Origin: Nocardia altamirensis NBRC 108246
Lineage (GTDB): Bacteria > Actinomycetota > Actinomycetes > Mycobacteriales > Mycobacteriaceae
Length of the DNA: 64,000 nt
Reading direction: 5' to 3'
Assembly (NCBI RefSeq): GCF_001612685.1
Contig: NZ_BDAY01000007.1
Location: 1 to 64,000 of the forward strand
The notes beneath the pieces were generated by a model. That model made no database searches, was not told the DNA's origin, and saw only the letters and a program-made list of their open reading frames with translations. Positions 53,031-61,224 of this stretch are shown here, piece after piece. Made by a program: the position numbers and the translations under genes. How positions within the stretch are numbered: position 1 is the stretch's first letter; each line of letters begins with the position of its first letter.

Positions 53031-55637
53031 ATGAAGTTCTATCTCGAAACCCTGGCCGACCCTGAGTATTTCGCTCCGCTGGAGCAGTGGCGGCTCGACG
53101 CCGTCCGGCATCCGCACCTGGCCGCGATTCCGCACGGCGCGATCGAATGCTATGAGCTGCCAGACAATTGGGGGGCCACCAGTCGCGGGCCGTGGACGGT
53201 TGTCGCACCGCTCGGACACGAGCTCGCGCCCCAGGGCTGGAAAGTGCACCTGGCGCCTGCGCTGCCCGATGTCGCTGCGGTGATCGCCGCGACCGCGCGG
53301 CTGTGCTTCGATCGTGGGCTGGCGTTCAAACACCCTGCCAGGCACGAATATACGTGGGCGCTCAACGGGAAGTACGCGCCGCGCGAAGCCTCGGGGAAGA
53401 TCGCGGTCATCTATCCGGACGCGGACACCGATCTGGACGAGCTGTTCGGCGAGCTGCTGCGGCTGTTCGGTGACCACCGCGGGCCACGGGTGCTCGGCGA
53501 CTACCGCCTCGGTGACTCGATCGTGCACACCAGATACGGCGCGTTCACGGCGCGCTACGGCCGTGACGCCGCGGGTGAGCCCGTGCTGGCCCTGGCGGAC
53601 GAGACGGGTGCGCTGGTGCCTGATCGGCGCGGGGTGCGTCCGTATACCCCGCCCTTCGCCGAGCGTCCCGCGACGGTCGACGCCACGCCGAGCGCGGCGG
53701 GTGCAGAGCGGCCGCGCCCGGTGTACACCGTGGTCAGCGCCCTGCACATGTCCAACACCGGTGGTGTCTACCGGGCCAAGCACATTGACACCGGCGACCC
53801 CGTAATCCTCAAGGAAGCACGGCATTTCACCGGCTTCGACGCCGGGCTGCGCAGCGCGGTGGATCGACTCGGCGCCCAGCGCGACAGCATGCGGGCGCTG
53901 GCGCACACCGGGGTCACGCCGGAGGTGCTCGACTATTTCACCCAGGGGGACAGCGACTTTCTCGCCTACCGATACGCGCCGGGATCGACCCTGCAGGAGT
54001 GGTCGGCGGCGCGTAATCCGGCGCTGATCCAGGGACGGCCGGAACATCCGGTGCCGGTCGAGCTCGCGCGCTCCTTCGCCGAATCGGTGACCCGGCGGAT
54101 CGCGCAGCTGGCGCGCCTGGTCGCCGCGGCGCACGAGGCGGGCGTGATCCTGGTCGACCTGCATCCCGCGAACGTGATCGTCGAGCCGGACGGCGAGCTG
54201 CGGCTCATCGATCTCGAGGCCGCCACCCGCGATACCGATACGGCGGCATTGTTCGTCGGCGCACAGGGATTCGTCCGGCCCGGATCGGGCGGGCGGAGCG
54301 CGGACGAGTTCGCGCTCGCCGCCACCGAGCTCTACCTGTACGTGCCGATGGTGCCGCTCACCACCTACATCACCGAGGGGATGGCGACGCTGATCGACTT
54401 CGCCGCCAACACCTTTCACCTGGATACCGCATGGCGCGCCGAGATGCGCCGCCGGCTCTGCGTAGCCGACAGCGCCACGGCGAGCGGCGGGTGGGGGTCG
54501 TCCCCGGTGGTCACACCCGAGGACACCTTCGCCCGCTACGCCGACTTGGTGGCCGAGAACCTCAGGCAAAGCTTCGATTTCGACAGCCGCTATCCGATTC
54601 CGTGCAGCCCGGCCGGATTCGGCGAGTTCGCCCGCTTCGGCATCGGTCACGGTCCGGCGGGCGCGGTATGGGCGCTGTCGCGCATCGGCGCGGTGCCCGA
54701 CCACGTCGCGGCAGGCTATCTCACCTGGCTGGAGAAGAACTTCGAGCAGTTCGGTGCGCTCGGCAACGGCCTGCTCGACGGCTGGGCGGGCAACATCATC
54801 GTCAGTGCCGAACTCGGCGCCGACGAACTGGCCACCCGGCTGATGGTGCGGTTCCTGGAAACCACCGAGCTGTCCGCGGCACCGTGGCACCTGCGCGGTG
54901 GTCTGGCCGGGCAGGTGTTGCTCGCGCTGTGGTGGCGGGCGCACGGCGGCACCGAAATCGGCACCGACTGGCTCGAACGGGCCGCCGATGAACTGGAACA
55001 CCGCGTCCGCGCGCAGCTCGGGTCGGACACCGCGGTGACCGGCTTGCTGAACGGTCTGTCCGGCGCCGCGCTCGCGCTGTTCCGCGCCGATGCCGTGCTG
55101 GCGAAGCCGAGCTACCTCGAGACCGCCCGCGTCGCGATGGACACGGAGCTGGCGACATACGTGTCGCACGACGCGGGCGAGCCGCTGCTGTATCACTGGG
55201 ACGGCCAGATCAGGATGCTGAGCTATCTGGACCGTGGCAACGCCGGATTGTTGATCGCCGCAGCCGAACTCGGCGACGCATGGGATCCGGGCGCGGACAC
55301 CCGCCTCGCGCTGCAACGTGCGGCGTGCAGCCGGGTCGGCGTGCAGCCAGGCCTGTACATCGGCCTGGCGGGCGGTCTCGCCGCCAACGCGGTGCTCCGG
55401 GAACGGACGGACTGGTTCGACGCCGCCTACCTCGACCGGTGCAACGAGCAGATCGCCGCCAGCATCGCCGCGTTCTCCGGCGCAGGCGCCCGCGGATTCC
55501 ATGTGCCAGGCCAACTGTCGGCCCGCGCCTCCGCCGACTTCGCGACCGGCGGAGCAGGCGTGCTCGCGGTGCTGTCGTTCTGGCAGGGGCGCGCGCAGTC
55601 CTGGCTGCCGGGAATCTGCCAGGGGGAGTGGCAATGA
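53031..55637 (+). CDS. Class III lanthipeptide synthetase (LanKC)
   Basis: The 868-residue enzyme has three parts. The N-terminal lyase domain (about 1-220) holds KHPARHEYTWALNGKYAPREASGK. The kinase domain (about 228-510) has VYRAKHIDTG and VILKEAR with the ATP-binding Lys near residue 260, then VDLHPANVIV (catalytic loop, near 377) and LRLIDLEAAT (DFG-like). The C-terminal LanC-like domain (about 525-868) keeps the fold motifs (FGIGHGPAGAVWAL, LLNGLSGAALALF, YLDRGNAGLL) but lacks the Cys-Cys-His zinc ligands of class I, II and IV. It is therefore class III. It phosphorylates and eliminates Ser/Thr and closes labionin/avionin-type rings. ATG 53031 follows LanD by seven bases, and its stop overlaps the SDR start (ATGA). 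Confidence 0.94.
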   Translation: MKFYLETLADPEYFAPLEQWRLDAVRHPHLAAIPHGAIECYELPDNWGATSRGPWTVVAPLGHELAPQGWKVHLAPALPDVAAVIAATARLCFDRGLAFKHPARHEYTWALNGKYAPREASGKIAVIYPDADTDLDELFGELLRLFGDHRGPRVLGDYRLGDSIVHTRYGAFTARYGRDAAGEPVLALADETGALVPDRRGVRPYTPPFAERPATVDATPSAAGAERPRPVYTVVSALHMSNTGGVYRAKHIDTGDPVILKEARHFTGFDAGLRSAVDRLGAQRDSMRALAHTGVTPEVLDYFTQGDSDFLAYRYAPGSTLQEWSAARNPALIQGRPEHPVPVELARSFAESVTRRIAQLARLVAAAHEAGVILVDLHPANVIVEPDGELRLIDLEAATRDTDTAALFVGAQGFVRPGSGGRSADEFALAATELYLYVPMVPLTTYITEGMATLIDFAANTFHLDTAWRAEMRRRLCVADSATASGGWGSSPVVTPEDTFARYADLVAENLRQSFDFDSRYPIPCSPAGFGEFARFGIGHGPAGAVWALSRIGAVPDHVAAGYLTWLEKNFEQFGALGNGLLDGWAGNIIVSAELGADELATRLMVRFLETTELSAAPWHLRGGLAGQVLLALWWRAHGGTEIGTDWLERAADELEHRVRAQLGSDTAVTGLLNGLSGAALALFRADAVLAKPSYLETARVAMDTELATYVSHDAGEPLLYHWDGQIRMLSYLDRGNAGLLIAAAELGDAWDPGADTRLALQRAACSRVGVQPGLYIGLAGGLAANAVLRERTDWFDAAYLDRCNEQIAASIAAFSGAGARGFHVPGQLSARASADFATGGAGVLAVLSFWQGRAQSWLPGICQGEWQ

Positions 55638-56401
55638 GCGTCGCGGTGGTGACCGGTGGCTCGCGCGGCATCGGCGCCGAGATCTGTATGCGGCTGGCAG
55701 CGGCCGGATTCGAGGTGCACTTCTGCTATCGGCAGGCACAGCGCCGGGCCGAGACGATGCTGAGCAGGTTGCGGCAGCGATACCCCGACGCCGCCGTGTA
55801 CGGCCATCGGGCCGATATCACCGACTCTCGCGCGCTGTCCGCCTTCGCCGCGACCGTGGCCGAAACCGGTTGCCGAGTAGACGCACTCGTGCTGAATGCC
55901 TCCGGCGGAATGGAGCGCGACGCGCCACCCGGATACGCCGCTCTGGTGAACGGCGAGGCACAGGTTGCTGTCCTCGAATCGTTCGCGCCGCTGCTGCGGC
56001 CCGGCTCAGCCATCGTCTATCTGACCAGCGTGCAATCGCACTTCTTCGGAACCATCGAGGAATTCGACAGCTACTTCGCCATCGCGCAGAGCAAGCACCG
56101 CGGCGAGCAGCTGATCGAACAGTGGTGGCGGACACACAGTTCCGCTCTCGCGCTGACCACCGTCGTCAGCGACATGGTCGAAGGCACCCCGGCGGCCATG
56201 CTGATGGATCTGCGCGAACCCGCCGCCTCCGCGGACCGCCGCCAGGTGGCGCTGCGGTCGGGAGTGCCGCTGCCGACGGTGCAGACCATCGCGCGGCAGG
56301 TCGAGCTCGCGATCACCGCCGAACGGCCGCCGGGCAGCTACGTCGACCACGTCGGTGCGGCCATCGAAACAGCCGGTACGACAACCGAGTCCGATCGGTA
56401 G
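55634..56401 (+). CDS. SDR-family oxidoreductase with Y-x6-K active site (possible enoyl-ACP reductase)
   Basis: The 255-residue protein starts VAVVTGGSRGIGAEI, the NAD(P) turn of short-chain dehydrogenases, and has LVLNASGGMERD (N-A-S-G) and YLTSVQSHFF. The usual YxxxK is absent: the Lys at 154 is preceded by Ile at position -4, but Tyr147 gives Y-x6-K. That spacing is the enoyl-ACP reductase motif (FabI, InhA, FabL); FabL also keeps a TGGSRGxG-like turn. It may thus reduce enoyl-ACP, not 3-oxoacyl-ACP. It overlaps LanKC by four bases, so it is coupled to peptide modification. A ketoreductase role cannot be ruled out. Confidence 0.85.
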   Translation: MSVAVVTGGSRGIGAEICMRLAAAGFEVHFCYRQAQRRAETMLSRLRQRYPDAAVYGHRADITDSRALSAFAATVAETGCRVDALVLNASGGMERDAPPGYAALVNGEAQVAVLESFAPLLRPGSAIVYLTSVQSHFFGTIEEFDSYFAIAQSKHRGEQLIEQWWRTHSSALALTTVVSDMVEGTPAAMLMDLREPAASADRRQVALRSGVPLPTVQTIARQVELAITAERPPGSYVDHVGAAIETAGTTTESDR

Positions 56402-56413
56402 GAAGGAGTGCAC

Positions 56414-56881
56414 ATGTACGACACCATGTATCGTGTCGCGACCCGCGGCGTGGTAATCGCGTTGGCCGGTGCCGCGCTTGCCGGTTGCGGCGACATCGCG
56501 AACCTCGGCAAGAACACCAACAGTTCGACGCCGGGCGGTGATTCGGCTCTCTCGGCACGGGCGCAGGAGGTGGTGCTGCGTGGCCTCGGCGCCGCGTCGT
56601 TCGCCGAGGCGTGTGGCCGGGTCGATTGGGCGTGCCCGATCACCGGAATCGACGCCGAATCCGACTACGTGGTCACCATCCGCTCTTCTGTCGACGATCA
56701 GCGATGGGAACCCGCTGGCCGCGGCGCCCGCAGTGTGCTGCGGTATCTGCGGGACGCGCAGGGGACTGCCGAGGTCAGCGCGGTCAAATACACGAACAAG
56801 AAGGGCACGGTGCTCGACACGGCCGACCGGGTGACCGTGCGGTTCGGCGATTGCGCGCTGCCATGCGGGAGTCCCCGATGA
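56414..56881 (+). CDS. Small lipoprotein embedded in the biosynthetic operon
   Basis: The 155-residue product has a lipoprotein signal, ALAGAALAGCGDIANLG, with a clean lipobox LAGC. A soluble domain of no family I recognise follows; it contains four cysteines after the lipid Cys (EACGRVDWACP, FGDCALPCG), perhaps two disulfides. GGAAGGAG lies just before ATG 56414. Its stop overlaps the aldehyde dehydrogenase start (ATGA), so it is part of the operon. A lipoprotein between a reductase and a dehydrogenase gene is unexpected. Self-protection or docking of the product at the membrane are possibilities, with no direct evidence. Confidence 0.8.
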   Translation: MYDTMYRVATRGVVIALAGAALAGCGDIANLGKNTNSSTPGGDSALSARAQEVVLRGLGAASFAEACGRVDWACPITGIDAESDYVVTIRSSVDDQRWEPAGRGARSVLRYLRDAQGTAEVSAVKYTNKKGTVLDTADRVTVRFGDCALPCGSPR

Positions 56882-58146
56882 CGAGTTTGTCGACACCACC
56901 GCTACGCAACGACGGCGCACGGCGCGCCGATATCGACCGGATCATCGAAATCGCGTGCAGCACCGCCGCACTCATCGATTGCCGGCGCGACCAGATCCGG
57001 GACGTGCTGACCCCGATCGCCACCATCGACAGCGTCGACACCGAGATCGCCGATTCGATCGACCTGCTGAACACCGCGGGCGTCGAGTACGCCGCGTACC
57101 GGCAGGCCGACCCCGAAACCCAGCTGCGAGTGTTCCTGCCCGCGAACAATCTGCTGTACAGCTTGGCGCTTTTCGTCGCACTGCCGTCGTTGTTCTGTGG
57201 AAATGTGCTGGCCCGTCCGGCTTCTCGGGTGAAGTCCGCCTACCTCGAGCTCGCCGCGATCCTGTCCGACGGTCCGATCGATGTCGGCGACCGGATGCGC
57301 ACCTATTCGCAGGCCACCTTCGCCGAGATCTCGCAGGGCAGCGTCGTTGTCTTCAGCGGCAAGCCGGAGAACGGCCGCGCGGTTGACAAGGAATGCGCAA
57401 GTGGGCTTTTCCTCGGGTTCGGCACCGGCATCAACCCGATCGTGATCGGCCGCGACCTGTCCGGGCCCGAGCTGACCAACGCCGTCGAGGCCACGGTCGC
57501 CGCCCGGCTGTACAACAACGGGCAGGACTGCCTGTGCCCCGACGCCATTTTCGTCGACGCGGCGGTGGCCGAGGAGTTCGTCCCCGCGCTGGTGCGGCGG
57601 CTCGCCACGATCCCGGTCGTGTCGACCGGTACCACGCCGGGGCTGATCAGCGCGCCGCTGGCGGACATGACCACCTACGATCGCGCCGTCGCGGAGCTGG
57701 ACACGCTGGAATCCGCGCTGGTGTGGACCGGCGAGATCAGCGCCGACGACCGGCATTGCCCGATCGGTGTCGCGGTCCGGCGGCTGCCCGAGATCGCCCG
57801 CTCGGTCCCCGAACTGTTCGGCCCGATCTTCAATGTGGTCGTTTACGACCACCTCGACCAGGTCGTCGACTTCCTCGACGCGCCGGAAACCGAGCCGTAC
57901 GGGATGTACCTGAGTGTGTTCGGCGTCGCGGAGCTGGTCGGCGTCGACCGGGTCGGCAGTGCGCGAAATACCGGTGCCCGCACCGCCTTCGAGTTCGAGA
58001 ACGGGCACGAGCCGTTCGGCGGATTCGGCAGCAATGGCACGATTTCGGCGGGTGTCGGGCGCGAGCCGGTGGCACGGCCGCTGCTGCTGTCGGCCGAGCT
58101 GGCCCGCTATGCGGCCGAACGTGGAGGCGTCGATGCGCAGCGATGA
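56878..58146 (+). CDS. Aldehyde dehydrogenase-superfamily protein
   Basis: The 422-residue protein has the ALDH catalytic region NNGQDCLCPDAIFV with nucleophile Cys218. It also shows GLFLGFGTGINPIVIGRDLSG (oxyanion/NAD part), ELFGPIFNVVVYD (the E-x-F-G-P-I/V segment) and a C-terminal HEPFGGFGSNG. It is shorter than typical ALDHs (about 480) and has a divergent N-terminal NAD domain, resembling small ALDH-like acyl reductases and LuxC relatives. It could oxidise an aldehyde to an acid for the ligase gene that follows, or reduce an acyl-ACP. Overlaps by 4 bases upstream and 14 bases downstream show tight coupling. Confidence 0.85.
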   Translation: MTSLSTPPLRNDGARRADIDRIIEIACSTAALIDCRRDQIRDVLTPIATIDSVDTEIADSIDLLNTAGVEYAAYRQADPETQLRVFLPANNLLYSLALFVALPSLFCGNVLARPASRVKSAYLELAAILSDGPIDVGDRMRTYSQATFAEISQGSVVVFSGKPENGRAVDKECASGLFLGFGTGINPIVIGRDLSGPELTNAVEATVAARLYNNGQDCLCPDAIFVDAAVAEEFVPALVRRLATIPVVSTGTTPGLISAPLADMTTYDRAVAELDTLESALVWTGEISADDRHCPIGVAVRRLPEIARSVPELFGPIFNVVVYDHLDQVVDFLDAPETEPYGMYLSVFGVAELVGVDRVGSARNTGARTAFEFENGHEPFGGFGSNGTISAGVGREPVARPLLLSAELARYAAERGGVDAQR

Positions 58147-58594
58147 GCCGGTACTCGGGCAGGTCCGCACCGAGACCGTCGACACCATGGACTTTCTGCG
58201 ATGGAACACGCAGATCGGCCGGATTCTCGCCAAGTACCTCGAGACGCTGGACGTGCCGGAGGCCGAAAAGAACGCCGCCAACATCCTTTTCTGCTCCCCG
58301 CAGGTAATCGACTGGGCTGCCGCGATGTACGCGGCCGCCGAGCGCGAGCAGCGGCCGACGCTGCCTACCGAGGTGTTGAACGCGGACGGCTGCCGAGTAT
58401 TCGGCACCAGCACCAAGCGCGGCTGGCGCGGTGCGGCCCTTGCCGTCTCGTGCGAACGCGAGGTTGCGCTCGTGGTGCTGACCGGGCTGGCGATCGGCAC
58501 CGGCGAGCCGCGCTGCGTGCTGCTCGAGGCCGAATTGTCCGCGCCGGACAACGCGGGAGCCACCGTGACGCTGGGGAGCTTCCGCCATGACTGA
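58133..58594 (+). CDS. Uncharacterised 153-residue cluster protein
   Basis: I recognise no family. ATG 58133 is preceded by GGAGG, and the gene overlaps the ALDH by 14 bases and the ligase by 8. A middle segment VEKNAANILFCSPQVIDWAAAMYAAAEREQ-like stretch (residues 36-66) is helical. The C-terminal half has beta strands (VALVVLTGLAIGTGEPRCVLLEAEL). No catalytic residues can be pointed to. The dense overlaps show it is a real part of the operon. It may be an auxiliary protein for the adenylating enzyme or the ketosynthase. Confidence 0.75.
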   Translation: MRSDEPVLGQVRTETVDTMDFLRWNTQIGRILAKYLETLDVPEAEKNAANILFCSPQVIDWAAAMYAAAEREQRPTLPTEVLNADGCRVFGTSTKRGWRGAALAVSCEREVALVVLTGLAIGTGEPRCVLLEAELSAPDNAGATVTLGSFRHD

Positions 58595-59945
58595 GCGCCG
58601 TACGCTGCCCGTGATCAACGGGGTGCCGCTGTCCACCTCGAAAATGGAATCGCTACGCCGAGAACTGGCTTCGGTTCTCGTTGCCGGACAGCACGCCCTG
58701 CTTGCGCCCGCGCAACCGCGCGCCTACGCCTACGCCTACCTGATCGCACGGGAACTCGGCGTTCCGTTCATCCTCGGCGCACCGCACCAGCAGGCCAAGG
58801 CCTTCGACACGTATCGGACGATCGGCGACCTCACCGTGGTGACGTGCCCGACGGGCGCACAGGTACCCCCCGTCCTGGCGACCACCTCCGGCACCAGCGG
58901 CCTCGGCCGGTACGTCGCCTGGTCACCGGAAGCGTTGGCGTACCAGGCAACTGCCACGACCGAACGTCTCGGCACCACGGAGACCACCCGCTACGCGACG
59001 GCTCTCGGCATGGGAAGTTCGTACGGGTTCAGCGTGTTCAACCTCGCCCTCGAATACGGCACCGAATTCCGGACCTGCGACGCGACCTCAGTCAGCGATC
59101 TGCTGGCGATGCTCATCGCGCGCCGGTGCGACAGCCTCGACACGCTGCCCGGCGTGTGGCGCTACCTGGCGCAGGCCATGCGCAGCGACGCCGATCTCGC
59201 GGATGCTGTGCGGGCGTTGACCGTTCGCGGCGTCGGTGGCGAGGTGGTCGCGCACGATCTGCTCGACTTCTTCGAGGACGCGGGCGCCCCGCTGCACAAC
59301 GGCTACGGGTTGACCGAGGCCGGGCCCAACGTCGCGATCTCGATCGGCGCGCACTACTCGCCGCGACATGTCGGAATCCCGTTGGTCGGCACCGAGGTCA
59401 GGATCGTCGACGACGAGATCCAGGTCCGCAGTGCGAGTGTCGCCGACCAGGTCTGGTCTGCCGAGCAGCGACAGCTGATCCCGAATCCGGATCTGACCGA
59501 CGGCGGCTGGCTGCGCACCAAGGACATCGGCACCCTCGACCCGTCCGGCCTGCTCGCCGTGCACGGCCGGCTGGACGCGATGCTGATCAGCCAGGGCGCG
59601 AAGCTGCATTCCAGCGTGCTGGAGCAGCAGGTGCGCGGCACCGACCGCACGGCGCCCGAAGTGGCTGTGCTGCAGGTGGATCCGTCGAACAACGGACGGC
59701 GGCGAGTGGTGTTGGTGGCGATCACCGACGCGGTCGACGCAGGCGACGACGCGGAACTGGCGCGGTCGATCGTCGCGGACGCCAGAGCGTTCCCTGTGCA
59801 GTTCAAGGCGCGCGACATCCTGCTGATGCGGCACGCCGACGTGCCGCTGACGGCGGCGGGGAAAGTGGATCGCCGCAGGCTCTCGGCCCAAGTGGCGGCT
59901 CATCTGAACGGATCGATGGAGATGCCATGCACGCAACTGTCGTAG
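58587..59945 (+). CDS. AMP-dependent (ANL) acid-ligase
   Basis: The 452-residue protein is an ANL-superfamily adenylating enzyme: ATTSGTSGLGRYVAWS (P-loop, T-S-G-T-S-G), then HNGYGLTEAGPNVAIS (Y-G-x-T-E) and WLRTKDIGTLDP (hinge D region). C-terminal LTAAGKVDRRRL has the catalytic Lys. At 452 residues it is shorter than acyl-CoA synthetases (500+) and resembles standalone adenylation/ligase proteins that load an acid onto a free carrier protein. It probably activates the starter acid for the ACP three genes downstream. Gene overlaps of 8 bases upstream and 19 bases downstream tie it to the ketosynthase gene. Confidence 0.9.
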   Translation: MTERRTLPVINGVPLSTSKMESLRRELASVLVAGQHALLAPAQPRAYAYAYLIARELGVPFILGAPHQQAKAFDTYRTIGDLTVVTCPTGAQVPPVLATTSGTSGLGRYVAWSPEALAYQATATTERLGTTETTRYATALGMGSSYGFSVFNLALEYGTEFRTCDATSVSDLLAMLIARRCDSLDTLPGVWRYLAQAMRSDADLADAVRALTVRGVGGEVVAHDLLDFFEDAGAPLHNGYGLTEAGPNVAISIGAHYSPRHVGIPLVGTEVRIVDDEIQVRSASVADQVWSAEQRQLIPNPDLTDGGWLRTKDIGTLDPSGLLAVHGRLDAMLISQGAKLHSSVLEQQVRGTDRTAPEVAVLQVDPSNNGRRRVVLVAITDAVDAGDDAELARSIVADARAFPVQFKARDILLMRHADVPLTAAGKVDRRRLSAQVAAHLNGSMEMPCTQLS

Positions 59946-60949
59946 ATTATCTCGGCGCGCATCGTGCCGCCGGATACGAGACCGCGTCGGCCTTCGATCC
60001 CGGCCCGCACCTCGCCGACGCGCAGACCGCGCGGTTGTCCAGGGCCGAGGTGCTCGCGCACTGCGTCGATGTGTTGCTCGACCGCAATCCCGAGGTGCTC
60101 GGCTCCCGGCTGGTCATCGTGGAGGCGGCCCAAACCGCCGGTGTCTACTTCCCGTCCAATATCGAGGAGTACGCGCCGACGCCGACGCGGACCCATCCAC
60201 GTCTTGCCGCGTTGCCGAACGACCGGCTGATCATCTCGCACGCCTGCGCGTCGGCGGGGTTGGCGCTGGCGGTCGGCACCTCGCTGATCCAGAGCGGCCG
60301 TTTCGACCACGCCCTCGTGCTCGGCGCCACCGCACCGGGTTTCATCGAGGAGGCCGCGTTCGCCAGCGCAGGCGCGCTGACCGACCTCGACCATTGCCGA
60401 CCCTTCGACGCCAGCGCCGACGGCACGGCGCTCGGATTCTTTGTCGGCGCAGTCATTCTGGGCGCGGCCGCGCCGAACCGCACGGACCGCTTGGTGATCA
60501 GCGGCATCGGTGTGCAAACGCTCGGCCTCGGCGCCCAATCCGATCTCGACAGCCAGCTGTGGTGCATGCAGAGCGCGGCGCGACAGGCCGGGGTCACGCC
60601 CCAGTTCGTCTCCGCGCATGCCACCGGCACCAAGCACGGCGATCGAATCGAACTCGATGCGGTGGCGGCGCTCGGTCGCTCGCTCGACACCGAGCTGTAC
60701 GTCTCGTCCTGCAAGGGCGAGGTGGGCCATTCGGTGCATTCGGCCGGATTGGCCTCGGCCATGGTCGCTTTCGAGACGCTGCGGGGTGGCCGGATCTTCG
60801 GTACCCAGCATTGCCTCGATCCGATCGAGGCCGTCGGTGCGCAGGTCGTCGCGCACGGCCGCACCGTCGAGAACGCCGGACCGAAAGCAGGGATCGTCAA
60901 CTCCTTCGGGTTCGGCGGGACATCGTGCTCGATTCTGGTTCAGATATGA
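59927..60949 (+). CDS. Short beta-ketoacyl synthase
   Basis: The 340-residue protein retains the KS triad: Cys107 in ISHACASAGLALA, His231 in SAHATGTKHGDRIE and His268 in SCKGEVGHSVHSAGLA, with the conserved Lys just before it. C-terminal GIVNSFGFGGTSCSILVQI is typical. It is about 70 residues shorter than FabF-type enzymes (about 410). The missing part lies before the Cys, where the N-terminal thiolase-fold half is reduced. The spacing between the two His residues matches FabF exactly. It condenses a starter on the ACP with an extender, presumably malonyl-ACP from host metabolism. It overlaps the ligase by 19 bases. Confidence 0.88.
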   Translation: MHATVVDYLGAHRAAGYETASAFDPGPHLADAQTARLSRAEVLAHCVDVLLDRNPEVLGSRLVIVEAAQTAGVYFPSNIEEYAPTPTRTHPRLAALPNDRLIISHACASAGLALAVGTSLIQSGRFDHALVLGATAPGFIEEAAFASAGALTDLDHCRPFDASADGTALGFFVGAVILGAAAPNRTDRLVISGIGVQTLGLGAQSDLDSQLWCMQSAARQAGVTPQFVSAHATGTKHGDRIELDAVAALGRSLDTELYVSSCKGEVGHSVHSAGLASAMVAFETLRGGRIFGTQHCLDPIEAVGAQVVAHGRTVENAGPKAGIVNSFGFGGTSCSILVQI

Positions 60950-60963
60950 AGGGAATGATTGCT

Positions 60964-61224
60964 ATGCCTGCCAACGAGAAGGAATTCTTCGACATCGTCG
61001 CCGCCGAGATCGAGCGGATCAACGACCTGGACGAGCCGCCGACGGTGGCCGCCGAGGATTCGATCGTCGACGACCTCGAACTCGACTCCCTCGGCATGCT
61101 CGAACTGGTGCTGCGGCTGCAGTCGGCGTACTCGGTGTCGCTGAGCGAGGAGGAGGTGATCGGCGCGAAGACCGCCGGTGATCTGCTCGACCTGGTCAAC
61201 AGCAAGGACCCGGTGCACCAATGA
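60964..61224 (+). CDS. Acyl carrier protein
   Basis: The 86-residue protein has the ACP fold with the phosphopantetheine site D-S-L (Ser42, LELDSLGMLELVLRL) and acidic helix II as expected. N-terminal helix NEKEFFDIVAAEIERIN, then PTVAAEDSIVDDLELDSLG, then the helix III/IV region VSLSEEEVIGAKTAGDLLDLV. ATG 60964 has AAGGGA nine bases upstream; the ATGs at 60946 and 60955 were rejected for spacing. Its stop overlaps the next gene (ATGATGA). It is the scaffold on which the acyl chain is built. Confidence 0.93.
   Translation: MPANEKEFFDIVAAEIERINDLDEPPTVAAEDSIVDDLELDSLGMLELVLRLQSAYSVSLSEEEVIGAKTAGDLLDLVNSKDPVHQ

Noticed and set aside
53031..55637. Class IV (LanL) assignment of the synthetase
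   Set aside because: The zinc Cys-Cys-His ligands expected in class IV are absent at the LanC positions (YLDRGNAGLL and YIGLAGG replace W-C-Y-G and C-H-G), so class III is preferred.
52989..55739. 916-codon open frame antisense to LanKC
   Set aside because: Same reason: composition typical of antisense shadows, while the sense strand has lyase, kinase and LanC motifs.
55634..56401. Plain ketoreductase call for the SDR
   Set aside because: The Tyr-x3-Lys motif is missing; Tyr-x6-Lys suggests an enoyl reductase, so a firm ketoreductase label was avoided.
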